A stretch of DNA of 64,000 bases, taken from contig CAVVAE010000003.1 in NCBI GenBank assembly GCA_963746185.1, forward strand, positions 1 through 64,000. The letters run 5' to 3'. This document shows positions 51,610 to 59,763 of this stretch, one piece after another. How positions within the stretch are numbered: position 1 is the stretch's first letter; the number at the start of each line of letters is the position of its first letter. This stretch comes from CAVVAE01 sp963746185. Its GTDB lineage: Bacteria; Actinomycetota; Actinomycetes; Propionibacteriales; Nocardioidaceae. The notes beneath the pieces are model-generated. The model saw nothing but the letters and a program-made list of their open reading frames with translations, was not told where the DNA came from and did not search any database. A program made the position numbers and the translations under genes.

Positions 51610-53172
51610 CTACGAGACAGCCACCTTCCTGTCGTCCGCGTCGACATAGGCATCTTCTTGTGCTGACTCGAGCTCGGCCTTCTTGCCCGGGATCGCGACG
51701 ATGAAGATGACGAGTGCGGCGACCAGGGCCGCGGACGACGTGATGAGCGCGACCCCCATGCCGTCGACAAACGCGTGACGCGCGCCGTCGGCCAGGCTCG
51801 TCCCCCGGTCACCCAGACGACCGGCGATCCCAAGTGCTGATGCCAGCGACTCTCGTGCACCGTCAACCAACGCGGCTGGAGCGTTTGCCGGCGCTGCCTC
51901 GGTGACTCCTGAGCGGTACTGCTGGTTCAGGATGCTGCCAAGGATGGCAATGCCCAACGTTCCGCCGACTTCCCGAGCGGCGTCGTTCACCGCAGAGGCG
52001 ACCCCCTGCTTGCTCGCCGGCACGGCGGAGACGATGTCGGTCGTCGCGGGAGCCGTGGCGAACGCCATCCCGGCGCCGACGGGAATGATGCCAGCGAGCA
52101 GCAGCCAGTACGACGAGTCCGTGCCGAGCTGGCTCAGCACCAGCATTCCGACCGCCATCAAGCCCAATCCGGCGACAGCCAACGGTCGACGGCTCACGCG
52201 GGCCGCTAGATGCGGGACCACCTTGCGGGACAACCCGCCAATCACCATGGCCATCGGGATCAGGGCCAAGCCCGCTTGGAGTGCCGAGTAGCCGAGCACG
52301 AGCTGGACGTACTGGATGACCAGGAAGACGAAGCCGAAGAAGACGAAGAACTGCAGCGTGATCGAGAAGACCCCGGTGCTGAAGTCGCGACGGGCGAACA
52401 GCCGTGGGTCCAGAAGCGGATCCTTCGCCAGCAGGCCCCAGGCCACCCAGGCCACCAGGCTTACGCCGCCGACAGCGAACGCGGTAAGAGTCAGACTGTC
52501 GCCCCACCCGCGCTCGGGTCCTTCAATGGCACCAAAGACGATGCCGGCAAGCACCAAGACGGAGAGCAGTCCGCCGACGTAGTCGACCCGCGGAGGGTTC
52601 TCGTCGCGTGAGTTCGGGATCAGGCGAATGGCGAGGATCCCGACGACGAGACCTAGCGCAGCGCTGAACCAGAACACCGACTGCCAGTCCCAGACCTCGA
52701 GCAGCATTCCCGAAGTCAGCAGGCCGAGGACTGCTCCCGCGCCGGCGACGCCGATCCAAGCGCCGACTGCCTTGGCCCGTTGTTCCTTGGGAAAGGACGT
52801 CGTGATGATCGACAGCGTGGTGGGCATGACCAGGGCGGCGCCAACGCCCATCACCCCACGCAAAGTAATCAGTAGTCCTGGTGACATGGCGAGAGCTGCC
52901 AGGCCAGAGCCGGCGGCAAACACCAGCAGGCCGGCGACGAGCACCGGCTTGCGTCCGTAACGATCACCAAGCGCGCCAGCGGGCAACAGCAGACCGGCGA
53001 AGACCAGCGCATACGCGTCGACGATCCACTGCAACTGGCTCATGGTGGCGTCTGTCGACTCGGCCAGGTTGGGCAACGCGACGTTCAGCGCTGGGACGGC
53101 GGCCACGACCAGGGCCAGGGATAGCAGGACAACGGGCAGCAGGGCAGTTCTCTGGGTTCCATGCGTGGACAT
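51610..53172 (-). CDS. MFS drug:H+ antiporter, DHA2 (EmrB/QacA) type
   Basis: 520 residues with about 14 membrane segments. Motif A-like GALGDRYGRKPVLVAGLLVF, motif C-like VGAWIGVAGAGAVLGLLTSG, and a D/WI-DAYALVFAGLLLPAG first part mark the 14-helix DHA2 family. The substrate is unknown; members export dyes, biocides or antibiotics. Divergent from a TetR gene with three operator-like palindromes between them, so likely induced by a TetR ligand. Confidence 0.92.
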   Translation of the reverse strand: MSTHGTQRTALLPVVLLSLALVVAAVPALNVALPNLAESTDATMSQLQWIVDAYALVFAGLLLPAGALGDRYGRKPVLVAGLLVFAAGSGLAALAMSPGLLITLRGVMGVGAALVMPTTLSIITTSFPKEQRAKAVGAWIGVAGAGAVLGLLTSGMLLEVWDWQSVFWFSAALGLVVGILAIRLIPNSRDENPPRVDYVGGLLSVLVLAGIVFGAIEGPERGWGDSLTLTAFAVGGVSLVAWVAWGLLAKDPLLDPRLFARRDFSTGVFSITLQFFVFFGFVFLVIQYVQLVLGYSALQAGLALIPMAMVIGGLSRKVVPHLAARVSRRPLAVAGLGLMAVGMLVLSQLGTDSSYWLLLAGIIPVGAGMAFATAPATTDIVSAVPASKQGVASAVNDAAREVGGTLGIAILGSILNQQYRSGVTEAAPANAPAALVDGARESLASALGIAGRLGDRGTSLADGARHAFVDGMGVALITSSAALVAALVIFIVAIPGKKAELESAQEDAYVDADDRKVAVS

Positions 53173-53203
53173 GGCCTCCTCCTTCTTGAATCAAGCGGGA
53201 AAA

Positions 53204-53217
53204 CCAACACGTGTTGG
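53204..53217. promoter_or_regulatory. TetR operator 1
   Basis: CCAACACGTGTTGG, a perfect 14-bp palindrome, 32 bases upstream of the MFS start. First of three sites sharing CAAC...GTTG with centres exactly 27 bases apart. Confidence 0.7.
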
Positions 53218-53228
53218 CTTTCGTTGAA

Positions 53229-53246
53229 AGCCAACATACGTTGACT
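53229..53246. promoter_or_regulatory. TetR operator 2
   Basis: AGCCAACATACGTTGACT, an imperfect palindrome centred at 53237.5, keeping the CAAC/GTTG core of operator 1. Confidence 0.65.
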
Positions 53247-53256
53247 TCTGTCGAAT

Positions 53257-53272
53257 GTCAACACTCGTTGAC
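53257..53272. promoter_or_regulatory. TetR operator 3
   Basis: GTCAACACTCGTTGAC with perfect GTCAAC/GTTGAC arms, centred at 53264.5. It is nearest to the tetR gene, about 80 bases before its start. Confidence 0.65.
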
Positions 53273-53352
53273 TTTTACTTGGCCGCCTGACACAGTGATC
53301 CGCACCCGCCCCGCATCGCAGCCGCACCAACACCCGCAGAGGAGAGGAGCCA

Positions 53353-53943
53353 ATGGCCACGTCAGACGCTGTTCAGATCGCCGAAATGACGAAGTCGCAG
53401 CGCACCAGGGCCGCCATCCTCGCCGCGGCGCGCGAGCAGTTCGGGCTGCACGGTTACGACCGCGCCAGCATCCGGGCGATCGCCACCCAGGCGTCGATTG
53501 ACCCGTCGATGGTCATCCGCTACTTCACCAGCAAGGAGGCACTGTTCGCGGCAGCAGTCAATGTCGACCTGATGCTGCCCGACCTGAGCCAGACGCCGCC
53601 CATGGACCGGCCCCGGGCCCTGACCGAGCATTTCCTCGAGCGTTGGGAAGGGTCGCTGAGCGACGACGTGCTGGTGATCTTGCTGCGTTCAGCGGTGACC
53701 AACGCACAGGTCGCAGATCGCCTGCGGGAGGTGTTCGTCGAGCAGGTCGCAGCGGGGCTGCGCCCCTTGCTGCCGGAGGGTGAGGTCGAGCGCCGTGCGG
53801 CCCTGGTCGCGAGCCAGCTGCTCGGAGTCGCCCTCACGCGCTACATCCTGCAACTACCCGGGATGGCAGAGCGGTCACGCGATGAGGTGGTCGAAGACAT
53901 CGCGCCGACGGTGCAGCGCTATCTCATCGGAAAGCTGCCGTAG
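53353..53943 (+). CDS. TetR family transcriptional regulator
   Basis: 196 residues. N-terminal helix-turn-helix: QRTRAAILAAAREQFGLHGY, ASIRAIATQASIDPSMVIRY then FTSKEALF, the standard TetR signature. The ligand domain includes a C-terminal TetR-like stretch (LRPLLPEGEVERRAALVASQ). Probably represses the divergent MFS exporter and itself through the three palindromes. GAGAGGAG precedes the ATG. Its stop overlaps the start of the next gene by one base. Confidence 0.92.
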   Translation: MATSDAVQIAEMTKSQRTRAAILAAAREQFGLHGYDRASIRAIATQASIDPSMVIRYFTSKEALFAAAVNVDLMLPDLSQTPPMDRPRALTEHFLERWEGSLSDDVLVILLRSAVTNAQVADRLREVFVEQVAAGLRPLLPEGEVERRAALVASQLLGVALTRYILQLPGMAERSRDEVVEDIAPTVQRYLIGKLP

Positions 53944-54563
53944 TGCAGGTCACCACCGAAAGCCCTGGGTTCATCGCCGACAGAGCCCTCGCACTTGAGG
54001 TAGCGGGTTCGCGTCCACCTGTCATCGGCATCTCGGGGTTCGGAGGCGCAGGAAAGTCGACACTCGCCAGCCAGCTGCAACAACAGCTACCGGGATCAGT
54101 GGTCGTGCCCGGAGACGAATTCCTGTTGGCACATCCACCTGCTGAACGTTCGGATGACTGGGGCGACGTCGATCGCGATCGACTCTCTCGTCAGGTGCTG
54201 GAACCCGCTCACGAAGGGATGTCGGTCAAGTACCAGGTATGGGACTGGGACGCCCGAGCACCCGGACCATGGGTGGCCATCGACTCGGCCACGGCCATCA
54301 TCGTCGAAGGGTTGGCGCTGTACGTCCCTGAGCTCGTCAGTCTGTTCGACCTACGAGTGTGGATAGACATCGACCTCGACTCGGCGACTGCTCAGGGCAT
54401 GTGGCGTGACGAGCATGAGTATGGCAACGCTCAGGCTGCGCTCTGGGTCGAGGTATGGAAGCCGAACGACGCTGACTTCTTCCGCAAGTTCCGCCCGGAC
54501 ACAGCCGCGGACATTCTGTTCAAGCCGCCGAACTCCCGGTCTCCTTCCGGAACGGCTCGCTAG
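53943..54563 (+). CDS. Uridine kinase-like P-loop protein
   Basis: 206 residues. The Walker A motif ISGFGGAGKSTLASQL is clear; VVPGDEFLLAHP is a substrate-site-like stretch, and IIVEGLALYVPEL resembles the second motif of the uridine kinase/phosphoribulokinase group. A GTG start overlaps the tetR stop, so it is part of the same transcript. Substrate unknown; a nucleoside or sugar kinase is the best guess. Confidence 0.8.
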   Translation: MQVTTESPGFIADRALALEVAGSRPPVIGISGFGGAGKSTLASQLQQQLPGSVVVPGDEFLLAHPPAERSDDWGDVDRDRLSRQVLEPAHEGMSVKYQVWDWDARAPGPWVAIDSATAIIVEGLALYVPELVSLFDLRVWIDIDLDSATAQGMWRDEHEYGNAQAALWVEVWKPNDADFFRKFRPDTAADILFKPPNSRSPSGTAR

Positions 54564-54610
54564 CTGCGGCCGGACCGGCACGTCAACGCGACGTACGTGC
54601 TCCAGTCGGG

Positions 54611-55018
54611 TCAGGTTGCTGGCGTGTCCGCGCGCCAAGCAGCCCGCCACTCAGGGGCATCCCAGCCCTCCATCACGTAGATGCGTTCGAGCACGACTTT
54701 GTCGTCTCGGAACTCGAGCATCTGTACGCCGTACTGCCAGGGGCCGCCGTTGTAGCTGACCGAACACTCGACGACGACCACATTGTCCCGTGCTGTGATC
54801 CGTCGGATCTTGTAGCTCACGTCGGCCGGGTACTGGCTGCGCCACTCCTTGAAGTTGGCAACGCCTTCGAACCGCTCCCCCGATTGCGGAAACTCCAACA
54901 CCGCGTCGTCGTGGTACATCTCATGGGAGCGGTCGGGATCGGTGCCGATGTACTCCCAGTGCCGCCGCACCTGGTCGAGCAAAACCGACTGATCGACCGT
55001 CGAATCTCCCGGACTCAT
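54611..55018 (-). CDS. SnoaL/NTF2-like protein
   Basis: 135 residues. NTF2-like fold: QVRRHWEYIGTDPDRSHEMY, DDAVLEFPQSGERFEGVANF (the typical WPQSGERFxG substrate loop), EWRSQYPADVSYKIRRITAR, and a hydrophobic final strand ending at VLERIYVMEGWDAPEWRAAW. Members include polyketide cyclases and small-molecule binders. ATG 55018 is used. Converges on the uridine-kinase-like gene. Confidence 0.85.
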   Translation of the reverse strand: MSPGDSTVDQSVLLDQVRRHWEYIGTDPDRSHEMYHDDAVLEFPQSGERFEGVANFKEWRSQYPADVSYKIRRITARDNVVVVECSVSYNGGPWQYGVQMLEFRDDKVVLERIYVMEGWDAPEWRAAWRADTPAT

Positions 55019-55087
55019 CGCACGATGGTAGGTGTTGCCATGGCGATCCAGCCAGCGGTTTGTCGGACCGCCATGGGAGCCTGAACT

Positions 55088-55420
55088 ATGGCGTACGACG
55101 AAGACCTGGCCGACCGCATCCGCTCTGCGATCCAGGCTCAGGACGGCGTGACCGAGAAGCGGATGTTCGGCGGACTCGCGTTCCTGATCAACGGGAACAT
55201 GGCCGTCAGTGCGAGCGGAAAAGGCGGGCTCCTTCTTCGAGTCGATCCCGCCGAGACAGATTCGCTGGTGCGCGAGGACGGAGTGACCCGTTTCGAGATG
55301 CGCGGACGCGCGATGGACGGCTGGCTGCGCGTTGACCCGTCCGCCACCACCTCTGACCAGGAGCTCAAGCGGTGGGTCCAGGTCGGCGTGGCCTACGCCG
55401 GCTCCCTGCCGCCGAAATAG
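55088..55420 (+). CDS. TfoX/Sxy family protein (N-terminal domain)
   Basis: 110 residues, a stand-alone TfoX N-terminal domain: ADRIRSAIQAQDGVTEKRMF, GGLAFLINGNMAVSASGKG and RAMDGWLRVDPSATTSDQEL. In Gram-negatives TfoX controls competence; stand-alone actinobacterial versions have no known role. Divergent from the SnoaL-like gene. Confidence 0.85.
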   Translation: MAYDEDLADRIRSAIQAQDGVTEKRMFGGLAFLINGNMAVSASGKGGLLLRVDPAETDSLVREDGVTRFEMRGRAMDGWLRVDPSATTSDQELKRWVQVGVAYAGSLPPK

Positions 55421-55454
55421 TGCGAACGAGCGGAGCTGATTTCCATGACGAGGT

Positions 55455-55609
55455 AGGTCATCGGACCGGATCGGGTGGTCTGACACGTTCGATGCCGAGT
55501 ACGTCGCTCTGACCCATCTTCAGCCGACGCCTTCATCACACTCGACGAACAACTCGCCCACGCAGTAAAGGATCTGGTGAGTGTCGCGCCCATGGATACG
55601 CTGTACTAG
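55455..55609 (+). pseudogene. Remnant of a VapC-like PIN-domain toxin gene
   Basis: Two frames give DRIGWSDTFDAEYVALTHL then ADAFITLDEQLAHAVKDLVS and APMDTLY with a TAG at 55607-55609. This is the C-terminal third of a PIN-domain (VapC-type) toxin: the DTFDAEYVAL and ADAFITLD segments hold conserved Asp residues. One base is missing near 55522 (CAG-GCC became CAGCC) and the N-terminal two thirds are absent. No antitoxin remains upstream. Confidence 0.65.
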
Positions 55610-55657
55610 CGGCTGTCCACGAGTCGGACACAGTGGTTGAAGGCTATCTTCGATGGC

Positions 55658-56587
55658 ATGACGGATGCTGCCGCGAGCCGCGTGGTTGCCCTCCCGGGCA
55701 ATCGGATGCTCCACGCATGGGAGGGCGGAGATGCGGATGGGGTCCCCGTCGTGTTTCAACACGGAACACCCTCGGGGCGGTTGCAGGCGGTGCTCGGTGC
55801 AGACAGCGCTCGCCGGCTGGGTATCCGCCTCATCTCGTTCAACCGGCCTGGATACGGACGTTCGACCGACACCCCACCCAGCCTCGCCTCCGTCGGTCTC
55901 GACACACTTCGGGTCGCCGACGAGCTGGGCGTCGACCGATTCGCTGTACTTGGTGCATCTGGGGGCGGTCCGTACGCCATCGCTACGGGCATTGCTGACC
56001 CGGGAAGGGTGCTGGCTGTCGGCCTCGCCGCCGGCATCGGCCCGTGGCGGCTGATCGAGCCGCCAGACTTCGGGGATCCCGACCGCCCACTCCTTGCGCT
56101 CGCGGATGCCGGAGACGTGACTGGAGCGTTGAAAGGCTTCCGCGCGCAAGGCGCCGTCGCCTACAGCCGGATGCTCCAGCTCGCTGACAAGGCCGCGGTC
56201 GAGGAGTTCTTCAGCGACGCACCTGAGGACCTCGGCTGGCTCGACGCGCAGGCCAAGAAGCTCTGGGCGGCGGACCTTCGTGATGCACTGCAGACGTACG
56301 ACGGCTATGCCCGCGACAACGTCGCCTGGGGCGGCGATTGGGATGTCGACCCATCTCGCCTCGGTGTTCCAAGCTGGCTCTGGTACGGAGAATTGGACCG
56401 CGTGGTGGCGCCATCGCACGGGCATTGGCTGGCAGAGCGGATCCCTCACGCAACGCTCGTCATCCGGCCCGGCAAGGGCCATGGCGGCACCATCTTCGAG
56501 TTCTGGGACGACATGCTTTCCACTCTGCGAGACCAGGTTCTCCGTCGCGCTGCACGCGGTTCTACCCCGCCAGATCAGGACGCCTAG
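55658..56587 (+). CDS. Alpha/beta hydrolase
   Basis: 309 residues. Oxyanion region VVFQHGTPSGRLQAVLGADS, nucleophile elbow FAVLGASGGGPYAIATGIAD (GASGG, Ser), an acid in WYGELDRVVAPSHGHWLAER, and the catalytic His in IRPGKGHGGTIFE. The lid domain lies between. ATG 55658 is preferred over the upstream start. No transmembrane or signal segment. Substrate unknown. Confidence 0.9.
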   Translation: MTDAAASRVVALPGNRMLHAWEGGDADGVPVVFQHGTPSGRLQAVLGADSARRLGIRLISFNRPGYGRSTDTPPSLASVGLDTLRVADELGVDRFAVLGASGGGPYAIATGIADPGRVLAVGLAAGIGPWRLIEPPDFGDPDRPLLALADAGDVTGALKGFRAQGAVAYSRMLQLADKAAVEEFFSDAPEDLGWLDAQAKKLWAADLRDALQTYDGYARDNVAWGGDWDVDPSRLGVPSWLWYGELDRVVAPSHGHWLAERIPHATLVIRPGKGHGGTIFEFWDDMLSTLRDQVLRRAARGSTPPDQDA

Positions 56588-56724
56588 TCGAGGTCCAACC
56601 CAACCGCGTTGAGGCCGGGCAAGTATCTACGGTGGGGTGTGCGCACTCATCCGCTGTGGTACCCGTTCGCGCCGCCATCAATGGAGGACATCAAGGCTGC
56701 GCGTGCGCGTCAGCGCGCGAGGAT

Positions 56725-56760
56725 TCACACGTTGAAGCGAAACTCGACCACGTCACCGTC
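56725..56760 (-). pseudogene. Displaced original 3' end of ychF
   Basis: Reads DGDVVEFRFNV and a TGA at 56725-56727, the normal YchF C-terminus. The 26 bases at 56735-56760 match 57093-57118 (inside the present ychF) with two silent changes. See the finding on the insertion. Confidence 0.75.
56735..56760. repeat. Direct repeat copy of the ychF 3' end (attachment-site-like)
   Basis: AAGCGAAACTCGACCACGTC plus ACCGTC; its partner is at 57093-57118 with two base differences. The two copies bracket a 358-base segment holding one small gene. Confidence 0.75.
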
Positions 56761-56767
56761 CCAGCCT

Positions 56768-57043
56768 CTACCCACGACGAATCACCCGATAGATCGTCTC
56801 GGACTCCGGAGCTGGGCGGGGCTCGTCGTGCCAGCCGATCTCCTGACCCCTTGCTGAGATGGCCGCCTTCACTGCGCTGACGTCCACGTCGTCCTCGAAG
56901 AAGGCGATCGACAGACCGTTCCCCGTCTCCGGGTCAACCAGATGGTACGCATCGAGGACGCCCGGCACGGACTTCGCAGCGTCGATGACCCACTGACGAT
57001 CGTCCTCGGGCATCGGATTCCACACGGCGACGCGAGCAAACAT
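56768..57043 (-). CDS. Small ABM-like (dimeric alpha-beta barrel) protein
   Basis: 91 residues starting MFARVAVWNPMPEDDRQWVI (or MLPM at 57052). One domain: beta strand, helix (DAAKSVPGVLDAYHLVDPET), strand (GLSIAFFEDDVDVSAVKAAI), helix and a basic end. It resembles antibiotic-biosynthesis-monooxygenase/stress-response barrel proteins. It is the only gene inside the segment bracketed by the duplicated ychF ends. Function unknown. Confidence 0.65.
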   Translation of the reverse strand: MFARVAVWNPMPEDDRQWVIDAAKSVPGVLDAYHLVDPETGNGLSIAFFEDDVDVSAVKAAISARGQEIGWHDEPRPAPESETIYRVIRRG

Positions 57044-57061
57044 GGGCAGCACTCTCCAGTT

Positions 57062-58159
57062 CTAGGGCTTCCTCGATGTAGATGTTGATCCAAAGCGGAA
57101 CTCGACCACGTCGCCGTCGGCCATCACGTAGTCCTTGCCCTCGATGCGCACCTTGCCGGCGGCCTTCGCGGCATTCATCGAACCGGCCGCCACCAAGTCG
57201 TCGTACGACACGATCTCCGCCTTGATGAAGCCACGTTGGAAGTCGGTGTGGATGACACCGGCGGCTTCGGGAGCGGTCGCACCCTGCTTGATGGTCCATG
57301 CCCGAGACTCCTTCGGACCAGCCGTGAGGTAAGTCTGCAAGCCAAGGGTGTCGAAACCGACACGGGCGAGTACGTCGAGCCCCGGCTCGTCGACGCCCAT
57401 CTCCTCGAGCATCGCGCGAGCCTCGTCGTCATCGCCGAGCTCAACCAACTCAGCCTCGAACTTCGCGTCGAGGAAGATCGCCTCCGACGGCGCGACGATC
57501 TCCCGCATGCGGGCCTTGAGCTCCTCGTCGCCCAGCTCGTCGGCGTCACAGTTGAACACGTAGATGAACGGCTTGGCCGTCATCAACATCAGCTCGCGGA
57601 CCAGTGTCTTGTCGATCGAGGTGGCGAGGATCGGCGTACCCGCTTCCAACGCGGACTTCACCTCGCGGACCGCCTCCAGCAGAACCGCGTTCTCTTTCTT
57701 GAGTCGCGCCTCTTTCTCCAACCGCGGCAACGCCTTCTCGACGGTCTGCAGGTCAGCGAGAATCAGCTCGGTCTGGATCGTGGAGATGTCGTCGGCCGGA
57801 TTGACCTTGCCCTCGACGTGCGTGACGTCGTCGTCCTCGAAGACCCGCGTCACCTGGCAGATCGCGTCGGACTCGCGGATGTGCGACAGGAACTTGTTGC
57901 CCAGCCCCTCCCCCTCGGAAGCACCCCGAACGATGCCAGCGATGTCGACGAACTGGACCGTCGCGGGCAGCGTCTTGGCCGACTCGAAGAGCTTGGCGAG
58001 TACGCCGAGTCGCGCGTCTGGGACGCCGACCACGCCGATGTTGGGCTCGATCGTCGCGAACGGGTAGTTCGCCGCGAGCACATTGTTCTTGGTGAGCGCG
58101 TTGAAGAGGGTCGATTTGCCGGCGTTGGGGAGTCCGACGATTCCGATGGTGAGTGCCAC
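57062..58159 (-). CDS. ychF: Redox-regulated ATPase YchF
   Basis: 365 residues. Obg-like GTP/ATPase: IGIVGLPNAGKSTLFNALTK (P-loop), ATIEPNIGVVGVPDAR, VQFVDIAGIVRGASEGEGLG and a coiled-coil-like helical domain (QTVEKALPRLEKEARLKKEN). The C-terminal TGS domain ends GDVVEFRF, after which the normal NV stop is replaced by GSTSTSRKP. Starts at GTG 58159. An ATP-binding protein linked to stress and translation. Confidence 0.94.
   Translation of the reverse strand: MALTIGIVGLPNAGKSTLFNALTKNNVLAANYPFATIEPNIGVVGVPDARLGVLAKLFESAKTLPATVQFVDIAGIVRGASEGEGLGNKFLSHIRESDAICQVTRVFEDDDVTHVEGKVNPADDISTIQTELILADLQTVEKALPRLEKEARLKKENAVLLEAVREVKSALEAGTPILATSIDKTLVRELMLMTAKPFIYVFNCDADELGDEELKARMREIVAPSEAIFLDAKFEAELVELGDDDEARAMLEEMGVDEPGLDVLARVGFDTLGLQTYLTAGPKESRAWTIKQGATAPEAAGVIHTDFQRGFIKAEIVSYDDLVAAGSMNAAKAAGKVRIEGKDYVMADGDVVEFRFGSTSTSRKP
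57093..57118. repeat. Direct repeat within ychF (partner of 56735-56760)
   Basis: AAGCGGAACTCGACCACGTC plus GCCGTC, the codons for DGDVVEFRF in reverse. Differs from its partner at two third-codon positions. Confidence 0.75.
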
Positions 58160-58312
58160 GGGCGACAACAGTACGGCGAACGGGCCGCCACCCGGAAATC
58201 CAGCACCGAGCCGTCGACAGATGGCCGTACCTGCGCCCGGAGGGTTACACCCTGAGCTGGCAGGGTTCCGCAGTGTCTTGTGCGCTGCCCACCCCGCGTC
58301 TACCGTCGGAAC

Positions 58313-58717
58313 ATGGGGAACGGCCTCCTCGGTGCGTTCATCGCCATCGCCTTCGTCACGCTGATGCTCGGCGTGACAGTCGGTGGCGTGCTCTACCAGC
58401 ACGAGATCGCGGCGTTCTTCCGGCGGTTCGCCGGCCGATTCTCGACGCCGCCTGAACCTCCAGCGGGTCTGCCCATTGAACGTATCGCCCGGGACGCCCG
58501 CCGCCTCAGGACCGAGCTGCTCGTCCCCGCTCCCGGAACCCCGATGGCCCGCCGGATAGCCGTGCAGCGGGCGTACGACGACCTGCTGGCTGACGCGTGC
58601 GAAGCGCTTGATGTCCCCGACACCCTGAGTGATCTTCCCCCGGGCACGGAGCGGGATGCCGAGCGGCTGCACGTGGAGCATGAGCTTGATGAGGCCGGCC
58701 TGCGCCTCACCGCGTGA
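58313..58717 (+). CDS. Small membrane-anchored hypothetical protein
   Basis: 134 residues. One N-terminal hydrophobic helix (LLGAFIAIAFVTLMLGVTVG), then a polar helical domain (ERIARDARRLRTELLVPAPG, AYDDLLADACEALDVPDTLS) with an acidic end. ATG 58313 follows TCGGAAC. Divergent from ychF. Unknown function. Confidence 0.65.
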   Translation: MGNGLLGAFIAIAFVTLMLGVTVGGVLYQHEIAAFFRRFAGRFSTPPEPPAGLPIERIARDARRLRTELLVPAPGTPMARRIAVQRAYDDLLADACEALDVPDTLSDLPPGTERDAERLHVEHELDEAGLRLTA

Positions 58718-58748
58718 CCCGCGAAGAACGCAGGTCCTGAAGCTCCGG

Positions 58749-59576
58749 TCAGTTACGGGACTCGCATTGGAAGTCTCTGTCGCCCTCGCCCGAGTTGGCT
58801 GACACCTTGTCGCGGCCACTGCCGCACAGGAGGAAGTCCGCACCCGCATCGCCCCAGAGCTGGTCATCACCGTCGCCGGCCCAGATCCGGTCTTCACCGC
58901 TTCCACCGTGCAGAGTGTCACGACCATCGACGGCGACGATGTCGTCGTTGCCCGCACCGCTGTGCACGAGGTCGTTGCCAATCCCGGACCTGATCCAGTC
59001 GTTGCCGCCGCCGCCCCAGACAACGTCACGACTGGAGAAGCCGTTGAAGAAGTCGGGACCCGCCCCGAAGCGGGCGACGTCGTGGCCCTTGTCGCCCAAC
59101 ACGGTCACGGCGAATGTGGCGGGCAGGGAAGAGGCGTCGGTGTAGTCGTTGCCGAGCCTCGGCCAGATCTCGACCAGCATCGGCCGGTTAACGGTTCTGC
59201 CTTCGCGTAGCCGACAGATAGCAGCGACGCCCACCCGCACCTTCTGCCGGTGGCAGGCGCGCGTCAGCTTCCTGAACGATTCTGTGCCGGTGTCGGCGAA
59301 GCGGAGCCGGCCGTCCACGAGAGTGACCACGAGGTGGCTGTTCTGCTGGCCGCTTTGGTAGCGATATCCGTGCTCGGTCTTGATGAGCCAGCCCTTGTCC
59401 TTCAGGCCGACGCCGACGCTGCCGGCACCCTTCAGCTCCGTCTCGAACTTGTACGGAGGCCCGGCATTGGTACCGGGGGGCGGGTTGTTCGTGCCATCAG
59501 CAGTTCCGACGCTCACGGCAGACATCACCGCTGCAACGAAAAATACAAGGGCCGAGACTACGGTGCGACGAAGCAA
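58749..59576 (-). CDS. Secreted RTX-type calcium-binding repeat protein
   Basis: 275 residues. Start at TTG 59576, because AGGAGG (59582-59587) lies five bases upstream; it gives a signal peptide (VVSALVFFVAAVMSAVSVG). A central all-beta domain follows, then RTX nonapeptides (DVVWGGGGNDWIRSGIGNDL, DTLHGGSGEDRIWAGDGDDQ, GDAGADFLLCGSGRD). The single Cys sits in the last repeat. Resembles haemolysin-type calcium-binding proteins; no export genes are nearby. Confidence 0.85.
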   Translation of the reverse strand: MLRRTVVSALVFFVAAVMSAVSVGTADGTNNPPPGTNAGPPYKFETELKGAGSVGVGLKDKGWLIKTEHGYRYQSGQQNSHLVVTLVDGRLRFADTGTESFRKLTRACHRQKVRVGVAAICRLREGRTVNRPMLVEIWPRLGNDYTDASSLPATFAVTVLGDKGHDVARFGAGPDFFNGFSSRDVVWGGGGNDWIRSGIGNDLVHSGAGNDDIVAVDGRDTLHGGSGEDRIWAGDGDDQLWGDAGADFLLCGSGRDKVSANSGEGDRDFQCESRN

Positions 59577-59763
59577 AACATCCTCCTGGAGTCGGCCCCT
59601 CGACTGCCGGGCGGCAAGGGTGGCCAGCAACGGTCTCGACACGAGTTCTGCGCGGTCAGCCCGTCCAGACCGAAAACGCTACCCGAGCAGCCGCCTCTCC
59701 GAGGCCGGTTTGCTGATTCTCAGTGATCTCACACTCACTGAGCGTTATCGTCATACCGCCACG

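Noticed and set aside
56609..56857. Small gene on the plus strand after the hydrolase
   Set aside because: It reads across the ychF remnant and the end of the minus-strand ABM-like gene; it has no supporting start signal.
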